A stretch of DNA of 64,000 nt from Chitinophaga sp. 180180018-3 (GTDB lineage Bacteria > Bacteroidota > Bacteroidia > Chitinophagales > Chitinophagaceae): positions 3,906,001 to 3,970,000 of the forward strand of contig NZ_CP140772.1 in the NCBI RefSeq assembly GCF_037893185.1, given 5' to 3'. How positions within the stretch are numbered: position 1 is the first letter of the stretch; each line of letters begins with the position of its first letter. The notes beneath the pieces were generated by a model. The model had not been told where the DNA came from. It ran no database searches and was given only the letters and a program-made list of their open reading frames with translations. The position numbers were made by a program, and so were the translations under genes. Below, piece after piece: positions 36,706-45,264 of the stretch.

Positions 36706-36713
36706 CAAAGTTA
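36706..36713 (-). promoter_or_regulatory. -7 promoter element upstream of the LacI-type gene
   Basis: The minus strand reads TAACTTTG, an exact match to TAnnTTTG, about 67 bases before the regulator start. A clear -33 TTTG was not found at the expected spacing. Confidence 0.4.
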
Positions 36714-36733
36714 ACAACCAGCCTTTTCTAATT

Positions 36734-36752
36734 AACATATTCATAATATGTT
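36734..36752. promoter_or_regulatory. Candidate operator between LacI regulator and TonB receptor
   Basis: AACATAT (36734-36740), TCATA, ATATGTT (36746-36752): a perfect 7-bp inverted repeat with a 5-base centre, in the middle of the divergent intergenic region and close to the position of the -33 box of the regulator. It lacks the central CG common in LacI operators, so the assignment is tentative. Confidence 0.35.
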
Positions 36753-36819
36753 TTTCTTTCCCGGATCTGGTACATCCGCTAATTTGTCTCTTTATTAACC
36801 ATCATCAAGCCCTGTTTTT

Positions 36820-39800
36820 ATGCAACGATTTACCCATTGTCTGCAACGCCTGCTTCTGTGCTTTATACTGTTCTTGTATTGTAATCTACATGCCCGCGCA
36901 CAGAGCACTGCAACTGTAAGTGGTTTTGTGAATGACGCCAGTAACAAACCAATCCCCGGCGCTACGGTAACGGTAAAAAATGAGTCTACCGGCTTTATCG
37001 ATGGCACTGTCAGTAATGAAAAGGGATATTTCCTCTTCCGCAACCTCACGCTGGGCGGCCCTTACACGGTTACGGCCACCATTATAGGTTACAACACGGA
37101 AAAGCAAACCGGCTATACGCTTACCATTGGCGAAAACCTGAAACTGCAATTCCGGCTCAATGATAAATCGTCTGAATTGCAGGAGGTGATCATACGTCCG
37201 CAGGACGATATCTTCGCTAAAATATCGCCCTTAGGCACGGCCAAAAAACTCGGTGTACAGGAGCTGAAGGCGCTCCCCTCCTACGGCCGCAACTTCCAGG
37301 ATCTGGCCAGCTTATCGCCTATGACCGGCGTATCGCCTTCGGGCAATCCTAACCTGGTGATAGGCGGCGCCCGCGAAAGCTCTACCGGCGTAACGCTGGA
37401 TGGTATGAGCCAGCGCTATATGATGAACGGAGGCCTGCTGCCTATCTTTACCGTGTCTATCGAAGCAGTAAAAGAATACGAGGTGGCTACGAATAACTAT
37501 GATGTACTGCAAGGCCGACAGGGTGGCGGATCTGTGAACGTGATCACTAAATCAGGTACCAACGATTTTACCGGCTCTGCTTTCTTTTACAACCGCAGCA
37601 ACAGGCTTACTTCCAAAAACGATTACCTGGGCCGGCCGCAGAAGAATTTCAACATCAATCAGTACGGTGCTTCTCTCGGTGGGCCTATCATCAAAAACAA
37701 ACTGCACTTCTTTGCAGCGTTCGACTTTGAAGATCGTAGCACACCGGTATCTGTACTGGATGTACGTGACCTGACGACAGAAAAGGTGGAGAAAATTTCC
37801 AAAGCAAACCTGGACCGCTTCCTGAATATCCTCAGTACCAAATACGGCCTCAGCGATCCGGCATCTCAAACCGGCCTGTTTTCGCTCCGGCCTATCAGCC
37901 GTACTTTCTTCGGGCGGCTCGACTGGCAGCTGAACAGCCGCAACAAGCTTACCTTCCGGGGCAACTATTCATCGCAGAAGAGCGAATTCTCTCCTTATGC
38001 TTTTCCGGACAACAGCGGCGTGAAAGAGTCGTATGCCAAACATGAAATTGAACTGATGTCGTTTATGCTGAACCTGAAAACCAGTTTCAGCGCCAAACTG
38101 AATAACGATCTGAAAGTGCAATACCTGAAGGCGGAACGTGACTTTCTGCCTTATTCCAACCTGCCCCGCGGCTTTGTGAACATCGCTTCTGTGCTGGAAG
38201 ACGGCACCAAGGTAAGCAGGAACTTCCAGTTTGGCGGCAACCGCATTGCACCTGAAAAACAAGGCGAGAAGCAATTGCAGCTCGTGGAAAACCTCTACCT
38301 GCAAACCGGTAAATTCAACTTCACTTTCGGTACCGACAATATTATCACGTTCACGCATACACTGAATTCCAATGAACAGGGCGGGCTGTTTCAGTTCGAT
38401 AACCTCGATGCACTGGACAACCTGAAAGCCAGCTCCTATAGCCGGCTGGTGCCACTCAACCCCGTTAACGGCTATACGGATTATCTGAACATGACCACCT
38501 TTGACGTATCCGCTCACGCACAGGCCGAATACGCTATTAATCCTAAGATGAATATACGGGGAGGTCTGCGCTGGGATGCTACGGTATTTGCCACCAAGCC
38601 AGGTTACAATCCACTGGTAGACCAGGTATTAGGTCAGCGCACTGATAAAACCGCTGCCGATTACCGCAACATACAGCCCCGTCTGCAATTCACTTATGAT
38701 ATCAACGGCGATCAGAGCTCGATGTTTCAGGTAGGCGCTGGCGCTTTCTCTGCCAATATTGTGCACTGGGCGCAGCTGAGTAATATCCTGCAAACCGGGC
38801 TGAATCTCTCCAACGTAGTGTATCCGAAAAATGGAATCCCTACACCGGATTACATCAGCTATCGTAAAAATATTTCCAATGTACCCGGCGTACCGCCCAA
38901 CAGTGGCGCTATTCCGCCCTACGTGAACCTGATAGGCAAAGATTTCCGCGCACCCATGACCTGGAAAGCAAATGCATCTTTCCGGCAATTCTTTCATAAA
39001 ACAGTATTCGCCGGTGTAAATATCTATTACGCCTATACGAATCATAACTTCCGGTATGTAGATCAGAATATGCGTGACCAGCCCGATTTCCGGCTGGATA
39101 ACGAAGGCGGCAGAGGCGTATTTGCACCAGCCAATACGATTAAAGTGGCCGACAAAAATCCGGATGCTGCCGGCGTAGTTACTTACCCGGTGCCATACAA
39201 CGCCGTTACTGCACATCCTGAGCTTAGCCGCGTGCTGGCACTCAATGGCGATGCGCATCTCTGGCAAATAGGGAGTACCGTGGAAGCCGGTATTGTGCTG
39301 CCTAAGAATGGCTTGATATCCGCTTCTTATACTTATAATAAAACGGAAGATGACAACTCCTACAACTGTTGCATTGCACGTACTTCCGCCTCAGGTATCA
39401 TCGCTGATGATCCGCGTGTGCTGGATGCCAACAGGGGCAGCGCCAATGGCGATTTCCGTCATAAAGTTATCGTCTATGGTATCAGTCCGAAATTCTATGG
39501 CCTGCAACTGGGCGTCAAATATGTAGGCATCTCCGGTAATCCCTGGACACCGGTTGTATTTGGCGACATTACCGGCGATGGTAGCAGTCTTACTATCAAT
39601 AATAACAAACGGGCTTTCCTCTTTGATCCCGCCACTATCTCCGCTAATCCCAATGCCACGCCCTTCGAAAAGCGCATGGCCGACGATCTCGTAAAAGTGA
39701 TGGCTAACAGCAATAATACCGCTGCCGCCTATATGAAATCGCATCTGGGGCAAATGGCCGGCCGCAACGTGATTTATAATAAGTTCTGGAGTAACATCGA

Positions 39801-40095
39801 CATCAGTCTTACTTATTCCATCGATAAAGACCTGATCAAAAGTCTGAAAAAGAACCGGCTAATCCTGGAAGCACAGGTGTTCAACTTTGGTAATCTGATC
39901 AACAAAAGTGCAGGCAAACAAATGGTTGTACCGGGCGACAACCAGCAGCTGCTGAAAACCGTGGGACTTGACCCATATGCTAAAGACCTGGGCAAAAACC
40001 AATACGCATATATCGTGAATCCGTTATTTGGTCAGGCAGTACCGGCCAATGCGCCTTACCAGGTGCAGTTGGGATTGAGATATGAGTTTCAGTAA
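36820..40095 (+). CDS. TonB-dependent receptor, Oar-like, with carboxypeptidase regulatory-like domain
   Basis: Outer-membrane receptor of 1091 residues. Signal peptide about 1-27 (ending LHARAQ), carboxypeptidase-like beta domain about 30-110 (VSGFVNDASNKPIPGATVTV), plug about 115-235 (LPSYGRNFQDLASLSPMTGVS, NVITKSGTNDFTGSAFF), then a long barrel ending LGLRYEFQ. This is the Oar/OmpA-related layout rather than SusC: no SusD partner follows, and the gene stands alone between a divergent LacI-type regulator and a strong terminator. The ligand is unknown. Confidence 0.9.
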   Translation: MQRFTHCLQRLLLCFILFLYCNLHARAQSTATVSGFVNDASNKPIPGATVTVKNESTGFIDGTVSNEKGYFLFRNLTLGGPYTVTATIIGYNTEKQTGYTLTIGENLKLQFRLNDKSSELQEVIIRPQDDIFAKISPLGTAKKLGVQELKALPSYGRNFQDLASLSPMTGVSPSGNPNLVIGGARESSTGVTLDGMSQRYMMNGGLLPIFTVSIEAVKEYEVATNNYDVLQGRQGGGSVNVITKSGTNDFTGSAFFYNRSNRLTSKNDYLGRPQKNFNINQYGASLGGPIIKNKLHFFAAFDFEDRSTPVSVLDVRDLTTEKVEKISKANLDRFLNILSTKYGLSDPASQTGLFSLRPISRTFFGRLDWQLNSRNKLTFRGNYSSQKSEFSPYAFPDNSGVKESYAKHEIELMSFMLNLKTSFSAKLNNDLKVQYLKAERDFLPYSNLPRGFVNIASVLEDGTKVSRNFQFGGNRIAPEKQGEKQLQLVENLYLQTGKFNFTFGTDNIITFTHTLNSNEQGGLFQFDNLDALDNLKASSYSRLVPLNPVNGYTDYLNMTTFDVSAHAQAEYAINPKMNIRGGLRWDATVFATKPGYNPLVDQVLGQRTDKTAADYRNIQPRLQFTYDINGDQSSMFQVGAGAFSANIVHWAQLSNILQTGLNLSNVVYPKNGIPTPDYISYRKNISNVPGVPPNSGAIPPYVNLIGKDFRAPMTWKANASFRQFFHKTVFAGVNIYYAYTNHNFRYVDQNMRDQPDFRLDNEGGRGVFAPANTIKVADKNPDAAGVVTYPVPYNAVTAHPELSRVLALNGDAHLWQIGSTVEAGIVLPKNGLISASYTYNKTEDDNSYNCCIARTSASGIIADDPRVLDANRGSANGDFRHKVIVYGISPKFYGLQLGVKYVGISGNPWTPVVFGDITGDGSSLTINNNKRAFLFDPATISANPNATPFEKRMADDLVKVMANSNNTAAAYMKSHLGQMAGRNVIYNKFWSNIDISLTYSIDKDLIKSLKKNRLILEAQVFNFGNLINKSAGKQMVVPGDNQQLLKTVGLDPYAKDLGKNQYAYIVNPLFGQAVPANAPYQVQLGLRYEFQ

Positions 40096-40118
40096 TATAA
40101 CTGAATCAATCTATAAAA

Positions 40119-40149
40119 GGTAGGCGCTTTTTAGCGCCTATCTTTTTTT
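40119..40149 (+). terminator. Rho-independent terminator after the TonB receptor
   Basis: GGTAGGCGCT (40119-40128), loop TTTT, AGCGCCTATC (40133-40142) with one G-U pair, then T7 (40143-40149). Confidence 0.9.
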
Positions 40150-40219
40150 ACTTCATTAAAACAGGCGCTGAGGCACTCCTTCCAGGCCCGAAAGGCTTCC
40201 TCAGCACCAGTATCATCAC

Positions 40220-41251
40220 CTAATTTGCTGTACTTGTATCAATGGCAGCATATCTGGATGTAATAGCAATCCATTTCATCGTTCCTCCCATCCACAACAT
40301 GAAAGTATCTATATACTCCTGAACAGATGTCAGATAATGAGCCTCCATTCCCTGCGATAACATGAGCTGGTCAAGATCTTCTCTGAACTGACGGAAGCAA
40401 CGCGCCTTTTTATTCCACGTACCAATAAATGCCTCCTGTGCTTCCCTGGTAGAATAATCAAACGTATGTTGATGCGCGGATACGATATTCTGCATGGATC
40501 CCAGCACTTTTTCCCTTTCATACGAACGGATATCGGCAGCCAGATGTAACAGGTCGGCTCCCGTATGAAGGAATTTTGCGCAGAGAAAACTATCCAGGAA
40601 AGCATCCGATGCAGGAGTGTTGACGAATAACTCAACAAAACTGGCGCCGAGCAAGGAACCCGTACCAGACCGTTTCATTTCAACGTACGTCTGCAAATCC
40701 CAAACCCTGTTAAACCTCCGGTTATGAATTTCCCATAACAGCGCCTGTTGATAATCGTAAAATTTGCTGGCCAGGCGGCGCTCCCATCCCGGGTTATGAT
40801 AGATGATCCGGGATTCGTTCCAGAGTTCCACCAAAGCCTGGGCGTATGGGCAGGTTAATGTTTCTTCGTCCGGCGTATAGGCGGGGCCGGTAGTCACAAT
40901 CCTGTCCATTGATTTAAGGAATGCCAGCGTACCCGGAGAAATTGCCTCCACAGGCTGCTCATCCAGGTGATTATCGAACAGAAAGAACCAGGTCATCCAC
41001 TTAGTGGCCAAAACCAGCTCACTGTAGGATGCCGTGGGATATATGTAGGCGGTATGCCCATCATAATCCAGCGTTTTGTAGGCAGCAATGGCAGCTTCGT
41101 CACCAAGATTGTTTTTTAGTACCCAATCCAGTACCGGAATACGAATGTCGTCGAGATGCGGGTTTGTTGCCGTAGGAAAAATGCATTGCTCCTGTCCTTC
41201 GGCCCATATCCGGGCCCAAATGGTCATCATTGAGGTAGTCATAGGATTCAA
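40220..41251 (-). CDS. Class I terpene synthase family protein with altered NSE triad
   Basis: Terpene cyclase-type protein of 343 residues, cytoplasmic, all helical. The first metal motif is DNHLD at 93-97 (WFFLFDNHLDE), the substrate-sensing arginine is probably Arg194 (EMKRSGTG), and the C-terminal SRYA matches the conserved Arg-Tyr pair. The second metal site reads ADIRSYERE, so the NSE triad is Ala239-Ser243-Glu247: the usual Asn (or Asp) is replaced by Ala, which I checked against the bases. Activity may be lost or changed. Family members turn farnesyl or geranylgeranyl diphosphate into cyclic terpenes; the product cannot be predicted. It lies 80 bases from the HxlR gene on the same strand and 2 kb from a second terpene synthase. 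ATGs four and eight codons in are alternative starts. Confidence 0.85.
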   Translation of the reverse strand: MNPMTTSMMTIWARIWAEGQEQCIFPTATNPHLDDIRIPVLDWVLKNNLGDEAAIAAYKTLDYDGHTAYIYPTASYSELVLATKWMTWFFLFDNHLDEQPVEAISPGTLAFLKSMDRIVTTGPAYTPDEETLTCPYAQALVELWNESRIIYHNPGWERRLASKFYDYQQALLWEIHNRRFNRVWDLQTYVEMKRSGTGSLLGASFVELFVNTPASDAFLDSFLCAKFLHTGADLLHLAADIRSYEREKVLGSMQNIVSAHQHTFDYSTREAQEAFIGTWNKKARCFRQFREDLDQLMLSQGMEAHYLTSVQEYIDTFMLWMGGTMKWIAITSRYAAIDTSTAN

Positions 41252-41332
41252 TTTATGGTTAAACGGCTCAAACTAGTAAATTCAGCTGTAATTTTCGACT
41301 TTAACTTGGAATCCTACCTCCTGTTAACCATT

Positions 41333-41731
41333 CTATTCTTTCGGAAAATCCTCCATTTGTTTCAAAAATTGTTTGGATTGTTTCCCTCCGTTACTCACCG
41401 CCCATTCCGCCATGGCATACAGCACCGGTCTTAGTGCCTTTCCCTTTGCAGAGAGTTCATAAGTTACATAAGGCGGAATAACCGGCTTAGACTTTCTTTT
41501 CACCAATCCATCTGCTTCCAGTTGTTTTAAATGTTGTATCAGCATTTTCTCCGTAATTGCCGGAATAGATTTTTTTAGCTCATGGTATCGTTTTGTTCCT
41601 GTTAGTAAGTTGAACAAAATAATCGGCTTCCAGTATCCGCCGATTCTTTCCATTACAAAGGTTACCGGGCAGGCTGCAAAGGCGTTACTTTTATTCTCCT
41701 GTATTACTGAAGTTGCTTTTATGACTGTCAT
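41333..41731 (-). CDS. HxlR-family transcriptional regulator with single cysteine
   Basis: Winged-helix regulator of 132 residues. The family core is visible: CPVTFVMERIGGYWKPIIL, then LLTGTKRYHELKKSIPAITEKMLIQHLKQL (recognition helix) and the wing up to TYELSAKGKAL. The only cysteine is Cys21 in the CPV motif, the position used for thiol-based sensing in several HxlR/YodB-type repressors. It is divergent to an NmrA-like oxidoreductase gene across 81 bases containing a palindrome, a typical repressor/target arrangement. Confidence 0.9.
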   Translation of the reverse strand: MTVIKATSVIQENKSNAFAACPVTFVMERIGGYWKPIILFNLLTGTKRYHELKKSIPAITEKMLIQHLKQLEADGLVKRKSKPVIPPYVTYELSAKGKALRPVLYAMAEWAVSNGGKQSKQFLKQMEDFPKE

Positions 41732-41737
41732 CTTTAT

Positions 41738-41755
41738 ACTTACTATAGGGTAAGT
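41738..41755. promoter_or_regulatory. Candidate HxlR operator
   Basis: ACTTAC (41738-41743), TATAGG, GTAAGT (41750-41755): a perfect 6-bp inverted repeat with a 6-base centre, seven bases upstream of the regulator start and within the divergent promoter region. Size and placement fit autoregulation by an HxlR dimer. Confidence 0.5.
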
Positions 41756-41812
41756 TCTTGTATAAAAGTATGCTCAATTTTAGTTTTGTGCAAGAATTTT
41801 AAACTCAAAAAG

Positions 41813-42700
41813 ATGAAAATAACAGTAACAGGTTCATTGGGAAATATCAGCCGCATTCTCATCGAAAAATTAGTATCAGGCGGCCATGAAGTAAAGGTAA
41901 TCACTTCCAATACGGACAGATCAAAAGAGATTGAACAGCTGAAAGCGTTTCCGCTGGTTGGTTCGATAGAAGATGTTGAGTTTGTAAAAAAATCATTTGC
42001 AGGAAGCGATGCGGTTTATTTAATGATCCCACCAAATTTCGGCGCTACCGACCTGAAACAATATATCAAAACAGTGGGCGAACAATACGCCCATGCGTTA
42101 AAGGAAACAGGCGTTAAGTATGCTGTGAATTTAAGCAGCATCGGTGCTCATCTTGAAAACGGTTTGGGGCCAACCGGGTCGAACTTTTATGTTGAACAAA
42201 AGTTGAATGAGCTGCCAGATGTGAATGTGTTGCATCTGCGGCCGGGAATGTTTCTGACTAATTTCTATGGCGCCGTTCCGATGATCAGGCATCAACATAT
42301 GCTGGGCAACAACTTCGACGGAACTATCAGTTTACCGCTCACACACCCGAAAGATATTGCGGCAGCAGCGTTCAGCGTATTGAACGATTTGTCGGTTTCC
42401 GGAAAGCAGGTTCAGTACATTGTCAGCGATGAAAAGAATGGTGTTGAAATTGCCCGGATACTGGGAGCTGCAGTTGGTAAGCCGGATGTAAATTGGGTGG
42501 AGTTCTCTGATGAACAACTGTTGGGAGCGCTGGTACAAAGTGGCTTTTCGGAACAAATGGCGAAGGTTTATATGATTGAAATTGGCGTGGCGTTAAGGGA
42601 TGGTAGTTTTATGGAAGACTATAATAAAAACAGGTCGCAATCAGTTGGTGGAACTACATTGCAGGATTTTTCAAAGGAGTTTGCAATGGTTTATAAATAG
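41813..42700 (+). CDS. NmrA-like NAD(P)-binding oxidoreductase
   Basis: Atypical short-chain dehydrogenase of about 295 residues; ATG at 41813 is preferred over an upstream GTG because it begins directly with the Rossmann strand MKITVTGSLGNISR. The glycine-rich nucleotide loop is TGSLGN at 6-11. VYLMIPPNF and AVNLSSIGAHLENG follow as in NmrA/YtfG-type proteins, which reduce quinones or act as redox-linked sensors. No Tyr-x3-Lys catalytic pair was found. The divergent HxlR gene probably represses it until a reactive compound appears (inference). Confidence 0.88.
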   Translation: MKITVTGSLGNISRILIEKLVSGGHEVKVITSNTDRSKEIEQLKAFPLVGSIEDVEFVKKSFAGSDAVYLMIPPNFGATDLKQYIKTVGEQYAHALKETGVKYAVNLSSIGAHLENGLGPTGSNFYVEQKLNELPDVNVLHLRPGMFLTNFYGAVPMIRHQHMLGNNFDGTISLPLTHPKDIAAAAFSVLNDLSVSGKQVQYIVSDEKNGVEIARILGAAVGKPDVNWVEFSDEQLLGALVQSGFSEQMAKVYMIEIGVALRDGSFMEDYNKNRSQSVGGTTLQDFSKEFAMVYK

Positions 42701-42754
42701 CATTTAACCATTTAATTTCTCCAGGGATTTTTGGTGTAACATATTTTCACAAGG

Positions 42755-42792
42755 AGCAGCTGGCGCCGTAGGGTATCAGCTGCTTTTCTTTT
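42755..42792 (+). terminator. Rho-independent terminator after the NmrA-like gene
   Basis: AGCAGCTG (42755-42762) pairs with CAGCTGCT (42777-42784) across a 14-base loop and is followed by a T-rich tract TTTTCTTTT. Confidence 0.75.
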
Positions 42793-43004
42793 AATAAAAC
42801 ATCCATGCCTCTTCAGAAAACTTTCTGCTTATTTTGCTATTCTTTGGAGGAACAATTAATTTTCATTATCTTGTTATAACATAATACCCAACCCTCAAAA
42901 TTCACGAAATGAAAACCATATCACAAAAGCTAAAACAGCTAAAGGCTTGTCTGTTTTTAATACTTCAAAATAATTACATTCCATCACCTCTTGTCTGTTC
43001 AAAT

Positions 43005-43012
43005 TACCTTTG
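43005..43012 (+). promoter_or_regulatory. -7 promoter element for the second terpene synthase
   Basis: TACCTTTG matches TAnnTTTG exactly. No TTTG box is seen 19-21 bases upstream, so strength is uncertain. It would place the start of transcription near 43019. Confidence 0.45.
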
Positions 43013-43070
43013 TTAGTTGAACACCCGCTGTAGTAGCTGTTTCTAAGCCCGGGAATAAAGTAACTGCAAT

Positions 43071-43096
43071 GCTACTGTTATGCTATAACAGGTAGC
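43071..43096 (+). promoter_or_regulatory. Hairpin in the leader of the second terpene synthase
   Basis: GCTACTGTTAT (43071-43081), loop GCT, ATAACAGGTAGC (43085-43096): an 11-bp stem with one bulged C. It lies 60 bases before the start codon and has no following T-run, so it is more likely an operator or a leader structure than a terminator. Confidence 0.4.
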
Positions 43097-43158
43097 ACAA
43101 CTATCTATTGGCCCTCATCATGGAATGTTCTTTTTTCACTCATAAATAGTCATGTACA

Positions 43159-44082
43159 ATGAAAAACTATTCGACCATCCTCTCAAAGAGCCGGATTGAA
43201 ATGATTCATTTCCTCCGGGAAGAAATGCCGGTACCCACTGCTGTAAACCCGTACTATGAGCAAACCAAACAAATTGTAGACACCTGGGCTTCTGAGTTTA
43301 ACAACAAGGAATTAAATGAATTGGTTCTCTGGGACGTTGCCCTGTGTACATCGACGCTTCATCCCCAGGCTAAACCCAAAGTTCAAAAAAACATCGCCTG
43401 GGTGTATTATATTTTCTCCGCGGTAGATGAGTTGTTAGAAGACCTTAGTAATAATGGCAGATACGAGGAGGCCCGTGAAATAGTAAAAAAAATATATCAG
43501 TGGGACTACCCCTTTTGGAATTTAGCCCAATCTGCCATTGAAGATATGCGGCCAGGCACCAGGAAAAGATTCTTTGATTATTACTTTGATACCATAGCCG
43601 CCGTTGTCACTTTACGGGAAAAGCTAAACGAGGGCAGCATAACTGTGGAAGAATTCTATAAGCTAAGATCTGATGATCTTCACACGTTTTCCTGCCTGAC
43701 ATTATTTGAATATGAACATGATTTGGATATTACAGATGAAGAACTGGATCATCAGCTGGTGAAAGACATCCTTTACCACACAGTAGTGTTATCCTGGCTT
43801 CATAACGATATTGTATCCTTTGATAGGGACATTGCCCATAACAACAGGGCTAACCTGCTTTATGTGTTGACAAATGGCAACTATGGTGATCAGCTTCCTG
43901 AAGCGAAAGCCGATATACTTCAACGTTTCTTTGACGAAAGGGATTTACTGTTAAAACTTGCCCAAGAGGCAGCTGATAGCAAAGAGTTATCTGACAATGC
44001 TAAAACTATGTGCCGCCTGGCGCCAACATGGGCAGCCGGGTATTTTGAATGGAGCAAATTCAGTAAGCGTTATGTAGTATAG
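43159..44082 (+). CDS. Class I terpene synthase family protein
   Basis: Terpene cyclase-type protein of 307 residues. First metal motif DELLE at 90-94 (FSAVDELLED), sensor Arg170 (YKLRSDDLHTF), second metal site NDIVSFDRD with Asn216, Ser220 and Asp224 (Asp in place of the usual Glu), and C-terminal SKRYVV with the conserved Arg-Tyr pair. All parts needed for ionising a prenyl diphosphate are present, so it is probably active. Diterpene and sesquiterpene synthases are known from Chitinophaga, but the product here is not predictable. No prenyltransferase or P450 gene lies next to it. It is monocistronic, with terminator-like hairpins after it. Confidence 0.85.
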   Translation: MKNYSTILSKSRIEMIHFLREEMPVPTAVNPYYEQTKQIVDTWASEFNNKELNELVLWDVALCTSTLHPQAKPKVQKNIAWVYYIFSAVDELLEDLSNNGRYEEAREIVKKIYQWDYPFWNLAQSAIEDMRPGTRKRFFDYYFDTIAAVVTLREKLNEGSITVEEFYKLRSDDLHTFSCLTLFEYEHDLDITDEELDHQLVKDILYHTVVLSWLHNDIVSFDRDIAHNNRANLLYVLTNGNYGDQLPEAKADILQRFFDERDLLLKLAQEAADSKELSDNAKTMCRLAPTWAAGYFEWSKFSKRYVV

Positions 44083-44090
44083 GAATTGGG

Positions 44091-44130
44091 CCGGCGCGCT
44101 TACAAAGCGGGCTGGTTTCCTTTGGTTTTA
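44091..44130 (+). terminator. Imperfect terminator-like hairpin after the terpene synthase
   Basis: CCGGCGCGCT (44091-44100) pairs at 8 of 10 positions with AGCGGGCTGG (44106-44115), loop TACAA, followed by a T-rich but interrupted tract. Confidence 0.5.
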
Positions 44131-44140
44131 TTCTCAGAGA

Positions 44141-44176
44141 AGAGACAATGCTTCCTCATTTGGGCGCATTGTCTCT
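44141..44176. terminator. Perfect 11-bp stem-loop, possible second terminator
   Basis: AGAGACAATGC (44141-44151) and GCATTGTCTCT (44166-44176) are exact complements with a 14-base loop. Only a short T-run follows. It lies between the terpene synthase and the alpha/beta hydrolase and may end the first or structure the leader of the second. Confidence 0.5.
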
Positions 44177-44234
44177 TTCGGCAGGGCGACAGGAATCGAT
44201 TAATTTCCTTACTTTTAACAGGAAGATCTCATAC

Positions 44235-45053
44235 ATGAAAACTTTTCTCTTCCTCGCCATTTTTATCAGTTTCACCTTTTGCGCAACAGCCCAATCTCCC
44301 GGATACTACAAACTCCCCGCTCCTGCCGACCCGCAAACCGCTCAACAACGTAAAGCCGCCATCAACAGCATCAGCGCCGATGTATTTACGGCCGGCTATT
44401 TCAAGGGTATTCCTTACCGCCTGCTTTCACCGGCTGTAACGGTGAAGGGTAAACGTTATCCGCTGGTACTGATACTCCACAGCTCCGGAGGAATTGGAAC
44501 GGATAATAAGCAACAGCTGAATGTACTGGTAAAATATTGGGCGCAGCCGCAGATACAGGCTGCTTTTCCGGCTTATGTAGTGGCGCCGCAATTCCCCGAT
44601 CGCACGTCTAACTATAAGCAGAGCCCGGGCGGCGTGCAGGCATCTGTGCCTTCGGCCGCATTACCGGAGGCGATGCTGCTGGTGGATTCTCTCAAAAAAA
44701 CATTGCCGGTAGATGAAAACAGTATTTATGTAATTGGCTTTTCCATGGGTGGTTCCAGCGTGATCAACTGCATCGGGCGCAGGCCTGGCTTGTTTGCAGC
44801 AGCAGTGGCCATATCCGGTATCCCCGACTTCGGGCATACGGCTGCATTGAGCAAAGTGCCGCTGTGGGTGATACATGGCAATGCCGATACCGAAAATCCT
44901 TTTGCCAGCGATTCGCTGTTATACCATCAATTGAATAAAAAGCAACTGACCTTTTGGGAGATAGATAAGTTACAACACGAAATATTCAGCGATCTGTATA
45001 CGACTAACATCCTGCCCGAATGGCTGTTCCGTCATCACCTGCACAAGCAATAA
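44235..45053 (+). CDS. Secreted alpha/beta hydrolase (esterase/peptidase-like)
   Basis: Exported hydrolase of 272 residues. ATG at 44235 is chosen because it starts a signal peptide (MKTFLFLAIFISFTFCATAQ); an upstream ATG would add a non-signal stretch. The oxyanion strand is YPLVLILHSSGGIG, the nucleophile elbow GFSMGG holds the catalytic Ser, Asp lies in HGNADTENP and His in KLQHEIFS. The layout resembles the feruloyl-esterase/PHB-depolymerase-type and prolyl-oligopeptidase-like groups. No partner gene lies next to it. Confidence 0.82.
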   Translation: MKTFLFLAIFISFTFCATAQSPGYYKLPAPADPQTAQQRKAAINSISADVFTAGYFKGIPYRLLSPAVTVKGKRYPLVLILHSSGGIGTDNKQQLNVLVKYWAQPQIQAAFPAYVVAPQFPDRTSNYKQSPGGVQASVPSAALPEAMLLVDSLKKTLPVDENSIYVIGFSMGGSSVINCIGRRPGLFAAAVAISGIPDFGHTAALSKVPLWVIHGNADTENPFASDSLLYHQLNKKQLTFWEIDKLQHEIFSDLYTTNILPEWLFRHHLHKQ

Positions 45054-45264
45054 ACTTTTACATTGCTGTAAAAAAAGCATACATACTATTATCTTTTTGC
45101 TATTTTAAGGTATTAAATTGACCTGAAAGTATTTTGCGACCGCGCCCGGCAAAGTAAGTTACAACACACTGCCGGTTCGCAAAAACGCTATCACTGGCCC
45201 GATTCAACCTGCATTATCAACGCTTATACCGCCGATCTGCAGTAGTTAACTGAGCATTACTCAA

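Larger units (their letters stand above)
42793..43158. other. Non-coding stretch and long leader before the second terpene synthase
   Basis: AT-rich DNA with no convincing gene. It holds a 35-codon open frame at 42909-43016 with no recognisable features, a -7 promoter element at 43005, and a hairpin at 43071-43096. A transcript from the -7 element would have a leader of about 140 bases. Confidence 0.5.

Noticed and set aside
40131-40237. Protein-like short frame on the minus strand after the terpene synthase (reads AEEAFRAWKECLSACFNEV)
   Set aside because: It has no start codon, is preceded by a stop, and runs through the terminator of the opposite gene.
42909-43016. 35-codon open frame as a possible peptide (RiPP) precursor
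   Set aside because: No leader/core boundary, no modification enzyme nearby, and its end overlaps a good -7 promoter element of the next gene.
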